A program made the translations under genes and the position numbers. The notes beneath the pieces are model-generated. The model had not been told where the DNA came from, made no database searches, and saw nothing but the letters and a program-made list of their open reading frames with translations. From Amoebophrya sp. A120 (Eukaryota > Sar > Dinophyceae > Syndiniales > Amoebophryaceae): 64,000 bases of DNA. Location of the stretch: assembly GCA_905178155.1 (NCBI GenBank), contig CAJINV010000005.1:612564-676563 (forward strand), in the 5' to 3' direction. This document shows positions 57,983-64,000 of the stretch, in pieces (positions within the stretch are counted from its first letter, which is position 1; every line of letters begins with the position of its first letter).

Positions 57983-58890
57983 CTAAACTCTGACCGCCGC
58001 CTCATCCGGAGCCCCCGGTTTATCTTCCGTCTCCGGTTGTTCGAACTTACTTGTGGTCCGGTGGTAATCCACGCGTTCTCCTGTTGACTTTGCCGTGACA
58101 GTTTCTGCGCCGTGGGTACCTGGGCGAGCCATACGAACACCGCGCACGTGAGCCTGTTGCACAAACTCGTCTATCCTCATAAGCTGACCGATGAAGACTA
58201 GCCTCGGGGCTTCCGGCACAGAGTATAGGAAATGAAAAAAAATCCGCTCCCTTGGGGAACCATAAGCGAAACACTATCTTTTTTCTTCTATGCACGATTA
58301 CCTTCTTATTTTGAAACAGAAAAGTCTTAAACCCCCTGAACATATAACACCGTCGTTCAAACTCAAATCCTTACTACATAAACGTCGCTCATCTGCATCT
58401 TGTTGCTTTGACTCCTGTGGATCATATCTACTTTCTCACTATTTGTTTCGCTTAGTCTCCGACTAGGAGAGCGGGCAGTTCACTTGTCATCGTTTCCGCC
58501 CCAAAAGAGATGGCATGTGAGCTGTGATTCTGCTGTGGGGCAATGCCAGCGGCGATATCTAAGCCATCTTTCCGGCGAATAGAAAACTGTCGACAACTTT
58601 GCAGCGACTCCGAGACAACTCGTAGCGTTTTGATCCATCCTCGTGTGGGCCGGGACAAAAGCGTTGGCAAAGACTACGCTCATGCACGATAAGAAGTCGT
58701 CTTGGTTCCGCACGATTACTTTGGTACGGCTTTGCTTTTCTGAAAATTGTATCCACGCTCATGCCTTTTCCCCAATAAGGATTTTGTCCATGTTCATCCC
58801 ATCCTTGACCGCCGCTGGAACAACACACAAATGCGAACGATGGCTGGCAGGCAAACTGCGAGCGATGAGACGGCCGTGGCATCCGGTAGC
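57983..58890 (-). CDS. Probable exons, model unresolved
   Basis: Three minus-strand stretches look coding. About 58210-57983 reads PRLVFIGQLMRIDEFVQQ to a stop at 57983. About 58560-58452 reads DGLDIAAGIAPQQNHSSH to ELPALLVGD and a stop. About 58820-58690 reads WDEHGQNPYWGKGMSVDT. The two stops imply two genes or alternative ends. I could not find a consistent set of junctions, and the right end merges with the GC-rich island. No family is recognised. Confidence 0.35.
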
Positions 58891-60430
58891 CATTCCAAAA
58901 TGTAGACGCTGCATGCAAGTAGGAATCGGTCGCGCACCTGCGCGGCCGCTTGGGCCCTCACAGTAACCCTGACAGCGGCACAGCAACCGCGCCCAGTCCA
59001 TGAGGCAACCCGGCCGCCTTCAAACAAGGCTCGGGCCGAACCGAAAAACCACCAATGGATGCCATTGCCGGGGGGCCAACACACATCAACATCACACACC
59101 ACCCGGGCCGCCTCGCTTCCATATCACAACCTCGGCCGCGCCCGGAGACGCAGGCTGGTGCGCCCACGCGCCAGGGAATGCGCGGCGGGGCGGGGGGGCC
59201 TGCCTTGTGGCTGGCTGTGCCGCCTGCGTGCCAAGTGGGGCAAAGGGCACAGCCTGAAGACTAAGGGCCCCGGCTGGGAGAAAAAAACCGGGCCGCCAGG
59301 GGGCGCGGCGCCGTGGCGCCCAAGATTTTGCGCGCCCATGCGGAGGGACAGGACTGACTCGGTCGCGGCGCGGCGCAATGCGCGGGCCCGGCTCCGTCTA
59401 CGTCCATCGGAACCGTGCTGCAGAGCTGTGTCCTTCGCGTCCGTCCGGCCCTTTCGCTGTTGTCCGGAAGCCGGCCCCGCGGCTCGACATTGGCGTCGCG
59501 TTTTTCCTTGGGCGGCGCTGGTCACTGCCAGACTGGTTGGCACAACCATGGCGCCCCTCAACACCAAGGGCGATGGAGCCTCCTGCTTCTGCCCGTTGGA
59601 CTTCCGGAAACAAACTTCCGCGAAAGCGGCGCGGCTCCAGATGGATTGCAGACGGCTCAGCAGGGGAGCGCGCCCTGGGGTCCCACTGCTGCCACCAAAT
59701 ATCTTCCTCAGCATGGGACGAGACCGCAGCACGGTCCGGAAGCCGAAAAATGCATCATCATCGGAAGCATTCCCATTTCCGCACACGCGGGCGAGCAGCA
59801 AGGCGCGACGCTTCAGATCGCAGCAAGGAAGCTTCAATATGTTTGGCCCTCCTCGCCCTTGACGCCGCGGGGGCCTCAGGACTCGGAGCCCCGCCAGTTA
59901 TGCCACCGCGGCCGCCGGATGGCAGCCCGCGGGGCAGGCGGCAGGACCTGGCAGGAACTGCAGGCCGGCGCCTTGCTTGGGCGCCAGCGCCGGCATGGAT
60001 GTGGCTGCGGGGGGCGAGGCCCCCCGAATCCGGGCCGCACACTTCCCCACCGCGCCCCAATGAACCCGCGGCCCGCCTCGCAACGCGGCGCGGGTGCTGC
60101 GCCAGTCACTGGCGCGCGCGCTGCCATACGCTTCGAACAACCGCCAAGCAAGGACGCGGCTGCGGGCGCGCGCGATTTGCATCCAGAGAACGCCGGAAAT
60201 ACACGGGGCCACCCGCGCCCGAAGCTGTTGCCGCCGTACTGCGTCGCCAACGGGGGCAACCCCCCCCCCCGTCGCGCACGCTGCCGGCCGCAGCAAGTGC
60301 GGCAGCCTTGCGCCCGGCACCCCCTCAGGCTCTGCATCAATGTCGCGCCATGGGAGCGCAGTGCCGAATCCCAGACCCTTCGCGGCCATAAGGGGCGCAA
60401 CGATTTCAGTCTCGTCGCTTTCCATGCGCG
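58830..60430. other. GC-rich island of foreign-looking composition
   Basis: About 1.6 kb is far richer in G and C than the rest of the window (runs such as GGGGCGGGGGGGCC and GGCGCGGCGCCGTGG). Because stops are rare at this composition, long overlapping ORFs occur in all frames; none shows a recognisable domain. No introner and no clear flanking repeats were found. Possible origins are host or other foreign DNA, a mobile element, or an assembly join. Confidence 0.6.
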
Positions 60431-60698
60431 TCAGTGTAATTGTAGCGCCCTCCTGACGGTCTTCATGGAACACAAGAAAAGCATCGGGGGTCTTTTCACT
60501 TCAGAATCAAGATCAGGTCCAATTGGGAAGAATCCATAGAGCCTTGATTTTTCTTTGTGTGCTCGACTTTAAACCGCGTGTAATTCTCTTTACACTAAAC
60601 AATTTAGAAGATGAATTTCCCGGTGGTAAGGTAATATTACTCCGACGACACTTATATAATTTGTTCGAACCTTGTCCTTGCAGATTCATCTCCCCGCA

Positions 60699-61904
60699 TC
60701 ATTTCCCACCCATCTCCCTTCGCTTCTCCCACGGGGGGTCCTCCCAATTGGCCGCGGCTTTCGTGCTGGGGTCGAAGACGCTGCTTGTTACCAAACAGAT
60801 CTCGTAGTTGTCCGGATCGAGCACGATGGCGATCTCAAGTTTCCCCAGCGGCTCGTCTAGTATCTGCATTTCGTGCAAAACTTTATCCGTCGCAAACTTC
60901 TTGTAGTACCCAGCGACGTCCCCACAGGAAATGGCGAGTCTACCAGAATGCGCGCTGGGTTTGATGGCTGTAATGAATTGATTTTGAACAGGCATATGGA
61001 AAAATCTGATATCTTCTCCTTCTCGACTGATATATTACAATTACTCACGATCGGTAGATAAACATAGCTACGATGCTTCGTCGTGCAAGCATATGTAGTA
61101 CCTGGCGCATCTGCTGCCTTCTGCTCCAGCACTAGGTAGGTCGTGTTTCCTCTTGATGACGCCGAGGTTCCTGTTCCTTCCAGTGTCGCGTACTTCAGCA
61201 CTACTTTATTCGCTGCGCCTTCCGCGGCTTCCTCGACAGGTTCCATATCCAGTACCTCCGTGTAAAACTTCTTCGAGGCTTCCAAGTCGTTCACGACAAT
61301 GGTCACTCCGACAAACGGCTCTTCGGATTTATGTGATGTTCCCTCCGCCGTGTCTTGTATCGGCACGTACGGGTAGTTATCGGGCCCGAGAATCGTTCGG
61401 GCTCCGTCGTCCTGCGGCGGCCCCTCGGCGTACCCAAGTTTCGTGGCCGTTTCTATTACTGTTTTTGGGTCGGAGGGTGTGGTAATTGAAATAGCTCTGA
61501 TGCCATTGTCGACGTCGTATTTTCTAACGCCGTAATTGTACGTGAGCTCAAGGCAATACCTGCGCAGAAAAGTTTTTGTTTTTTCAGGCTGTTTTTATAC
61601 ATCGTTCTGAATTTCGTAGTCATGCAAGTGTAAACAACTCAAAGAGAAAGAACTTCTAGTCGTAGTCCAAGCAAGAATGATACCATTTGTCCTCAGTGTG
61701 CCCTTGGTATCCCATCATCGTTTTTGACCAGGGCCTGTCAAACCTTCCGTTGCAGGTGATTTTGCACGCCGCCGGGTTTTCCTCGTGTCGAATGGTTACC
61801 ATTCCAAAGACCGTTTTGAAAAATTCGACCGTTTTCTCGAGCTCCGTAACCCGCAGCACCCAGTGGGCCATGCGGTTTCGCGGGACAGCTGCCGAGGTCG
61901 CCAT
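60699..61904 (-). CDS. GLOD4: GLOD4-like glyoxalase-domain protein, three exons
   Basis: Exons are 61904-61684, 61559-61102 and 60967-60699 (221, 458 and 269 nt, 315 residues), with matching phases at GT-AG junctions. MATSAAVPRNRMAHW starts it. The first glyoxalase-fold module has FFKTVFGMVTIRHEE, CKITCNGRFD and PWSKTMMGY, close to animal GLOD4 (RHEE, CNGPYD, WSKTMVG), then YCLELTYNYGV across the first junction. The second module has VGVTIVVNDLEASKKFYTE and ends IVLDPDNYEICLV. The length matches the roughly 300-residue family. GLOD4 proteins are vicinal-oxygen-chelate-fold proteins, often mitochondrial in animals, with unsettled activity. No introner is present. Confidence 0.88.
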
Positions 61905-62520
61905 GGTTTTTTATCTTCTGGTCCTCGTGGTTCTAGAGCATTCAATTTTCTAGTATCACGTTAGTGGGCGGGGGGAAAAAAATGTTGATACACTCCGTAA
62001 TCAAATTTTGAAACGATGTTGGGTACTGACACTGAGTAATGGTGATCTCAGCAGATCACTAGTAGCATTGGATCTGGAGCTTGCGGTGAGTAAAATGGGT
62101 CAACAGAAAACATACAGAAGAAAAAACACACTTTTCTAATTTTTTTATTTTTCTTTTTTCTGCAGCATTGGATGGGTGGCGTTGCGATTTCTACGAAATC
62201 TGTTTTGTGCTACCTACAACTACAAAACAATAACCATAGACGTTGAATTCCATGGTGCGAAGGTAATATCGTTTTCGTCGTTCCATTCATTCAGAACTTC
62301 ATTCTCATTCAGAGAACAATGAAATTCTCTTCCAAAAAACAAGTGGGATTACAGAGGAAAAAAGAGCACTCGAACGAAGTAAGATGAGGTGCGGCAGTCA
62401 TAACCATAAAGCAAGCAACTCGAACAGCCCCTTGAATGCCTAAAAGCTGATATTCGAGATTGCAAGAATGCAAAAAAGTAAATGCTGAATGCGATGTTTC
62501 TTTTGCATGAATTTCACTTT
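61905..62520. other. Intergenic, no gene seen
   Basis: About 600 bp, AT-rich, with a T-rich stretch near 62140-62160 and short ORFs only. Confidence 0.5.
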
Positions 62521-63171
62521 TTATGCCGGCATCACCAAGTTATCTCCGATGAAAAAGGTAACCGCCGCCAAGGCTCGCAGTGTTATTATCAGATTTAGCA
62601 GCATGGAGTAGGCAACGCCGCCGGTGTCCAGCAAATACTGTGGCAACCTGAGCGCTACCGCGATCACAAACGAAAGTGCAAGTTTCCACACGTACTCATC
62701 GACCAACTGTGCTAGCACGTCCTCTTGCATCAAAATTTCCCACCTGCTCCGCTGTCGCCGGCTCTTCCGGTCGCCCGACACGGGAGGCTGGTGGTGATCT
62801 ACTCCCCGACTGGACGAACTGCCACTCCCCGCGCCAGGGCCACTGCCCAAAGCCTGACTGGACGAGCTGCTAAGCGTGGGGCTGGCGGCGCTCACGACCG
62901 CGGCCTGGCCTAGGCTGGCGTCCTGGAAGATCTTCCGCCGGCGCTTCTTTGCGGCTGCGGAATCGAGAAAAAGCTGCATGGAGGTCCACAGGGCCATGTC
63001 CAAGAAAAACCCGAGGAAGTACAACCCCTGCCGCACGTAGATCCACCAGCCGTACTGGTTCCATTCTTGCAACCAACGCACCTCCTCGGGATCCAGGTTG
63101 CTGTCCGCACGGGTTACCGGTTTGGGCTCTGATGGATTTCCATTTCGCATCGATTCGTGTACTATCTTCAT
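62521..63171 (-). CDS. Small membrane protein, single exon
   Basis: A 216-residue frame from MKIVHESMRNGNPSEP to FFIGDNLVMPA. A hydrophobic segment at about residues 41-69 (VRQGLYFLGFFLDMALW) follows Trp-rich EVRWLQEWNQYGWW. A Ser/Gly-rich linker covers about 80-130. Two further hydrophobic stretches near the C-terminus are LALSFVIAVALRLPQYLL and LLNLIITLRALAAVTFFIG. About three membrane passes are likely. No family is recognised. The start is the first ATG; no splice site is needed. Confidence 0.7.
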   Translation of the reverse strand: MKIVHESMRNGNPSEPKPVTRADSNLDPEEVRWLQEWNQYGWWIYVRQGLYFLGFFLDMALWTSMQLFLDSAAAKKRRRKIFQDASLGQAAVVSAASPTLSSSSSQALGSGPGAGSGSSSSRGVDHHQPPVSGDRKSRRQRSRWEILMQEDVLAQLVDEYVWKLALSFVIAVALRLPQYLLDTGGVAYSMLLNLIITLRALAAVTFFIGDNLVMPA

Positions 63172-63296
63172 GATTTGACAAAGATTTTATCTTTTTGAAG
63201 ATGTTGCGCCAGCAACGTCTATGCGGAGCATGAGAGCTGGAGGTTCAAAGCAAGTATCAACATCCAAAAAGAAGTATGCAATACCGCATTGGATCT

Positions 63297-64000
63297 CTAA
63301 TTCGTGAAAGGAGACGCGGCTTTATCAAATGCAAACAGTTCTAGGTCGCGGAAGAGGCTGACTTTTATGTCATGAGGATATCTAATTGGCGGAGTGGGTA
63401 GGTGGCTCGTCATCTGCTGTGCTACCCTAAAATTTAGGCGCCTGCACGGTTTGACAAACAATGAACTCTTTCTATCACCATCACAAGTTTTTTCGCATTT
63501 TTGCAGACCCGGACACATTTGCAGTGGATATCCGAGTGGTCCCGACGATGTTTACTTCCCACCGATCCCCCTCGGTACTGTCCGGCCTTTTGGAAAGCAA
63601 CAAAATCTTCGCTCCAGCATGCACGATGGAGGTGCCAATATCCTTGCCGACGTGCGTACGACAAATATTCCCCGGGACATAGCCTGATCATACATTGACA
63701 TTTTTATTATTTTTTTCTTTATTATAGAATTTCAAAATGGACGAGGCATGTGCACTTATTGAGGATGCGCTATACAATCTTCTCTCCAGGAGCTTAGCAG
63801 AACAAACAACGCCACTATCTCTAATATACCTTTCTCGATCTTCTGTCTCTCCAAATCTTCCGCTTTTCTTCTCGCCAGCGTTGTCTCGTCGATCTTTTCG
63901 CTGTCTTCCGGTCGCAGCCCCAGCTTCTGGTCGAGCAGGTCGATGATCACCAGCAGGTCATTCGACAAGACTTTAAGCGACCGTTTTATGTCCTGGACAA
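63297..64000 (-). CDS. Partial gene entering from right edge, unknown
   Basis: The 3' exons of a minus-strand gene: 64000-63830, then 63683-63531, then a last exon ending at the stop 63297-63299. The first junction is GT-AG (GAAAG|GTATAT...GATCAG|GC) with matching phase. The second gap is a decayed introner. Visible protein: VIIDLLDQKLGLRPEDSEK, a charged helix ARRKAEDLERQKIEKG, then GKDIGTSIVHAGAKILLL, RWEVNIVGTTR and the end KAASPFTN. No family is recognised. The 5' part lies outside the window. Confidence 0.6.
63323..63530. mobile_element. Decayed introner element, family C-like (208 bp)
   Basis: TATCAAATGCAAACAGTTC at the left and the inverted GACACATTTGCAGTGGATA at the right still resemble family C ends. 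The arms have many mismatches, and no clear 5-bp direct repeat remains. Joining the flanks gives VGTTR to KAASPFTN in frame, so it probably still acts as an intron. Confidence 0.6.

Noticed and set aside
59059-60539. Several long ORFs on both strands (up to 374 codons)
   Set aside because: They overlap in many frames in GC-rich DNA where stops are rare, and none shows domain-like sequence.
672-64000. Search for the dinoflagellate spliced leader and tRNA or rRNA genes
   Set aside because: I saw no stretch matching the known dinoflagellate leader core (TTTTGGCTCAAG) and no convincing tRNA or rRNA structure by eye. A covariance search could still find one.

Overview
The window looks like nuclear DNA of a compact-genome protist. 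Genes have spliceosomal GT-AG introns, many proteins carry long Ser/Gln/Asn-rich tracts, and cytoskeletal and eukaryote-specific genes are present (a kinesin-like motor, an SPX protein, a GLOD4 homologue, an Sfi1-type repeat protein). Every gene I can support is on the minus strand, as in the one-way gene arrays of dinoflagellate-lineage genomes. The most unusual feature is a large population of short inverted-repeat elements that interrupt reading frames and lack GT-AG borders. Invasive non-canonical introns (introner elements) of this kind have been reported from the parasitic dinoflagellate Amoebophrya (Syndiniales), so my best guess is an Amoebophrya-like organism. That assignment is inference.

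Layout on the minus strand, listed from the right end (64000) to the left: 3' part of an unknown gene (64000-63297); small membrane protein (63171-62521); GLOD4-like glyoxalase-fold protein (61904-60699); a GC-rich island without a convincing gene (about 60430-58830); unresolved exons (58890-57983); Sfi1-like repeat protein (57282-54514); basic hypothetical protein (53367-52915); DUF4326 protein (52717-51604); about 3.2 kb without a recognised gene; multi-pass membrane protein (48410-43818); unknown Cys-containing protein (42960-40956); SPX-domain protein with a giant low-complexity tail (39678-31662); about 2.2 kb gap; Golgi-type fucosyltransferase-like protein (29475-23400); divergent kinesin-like protein (22543-14385); coiled-coil protein (12587-11280); unknown RP/TA-rich protein (10635-7218); a coding-like remnant with in-frame stops (about 6700-5690); low-complexity protein (4437-672); and unresolved exons at the left edge.

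I found 27 inverted-repeat insertions, about 8 kb in total, inside these genes. Twenty-five have intact ends: each begins TAT, ends ATA, and is flanked by a 5-bp direct repeat, 20 exact and 5 with one mismatch. One further element has a 12-bp repeat and one is decayed. Removing each element plus one repeat copy joins the flanking exons in frame. For every fully modelled gene the summed exon length is then a multiple of three with no internal stop (proteins of 1046, 650, 264, 1351, 1419, 2614, 396, 1274, 173, 618 and 315 residues; the genes without such elements serve as controls for the canonical splice calls). The elements fall into about ten terminal-repeat families but share an internal motif of the form GCATnACAAA. 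They encode no protein, so they look like non-autonomous (MITE-like) DNA transposons removed from the RNA. Three genes mix these elements with ordinary GT-AG introns. All models were made by hand translation; exon ends may be off by one or two bases, and no transcript data were available.
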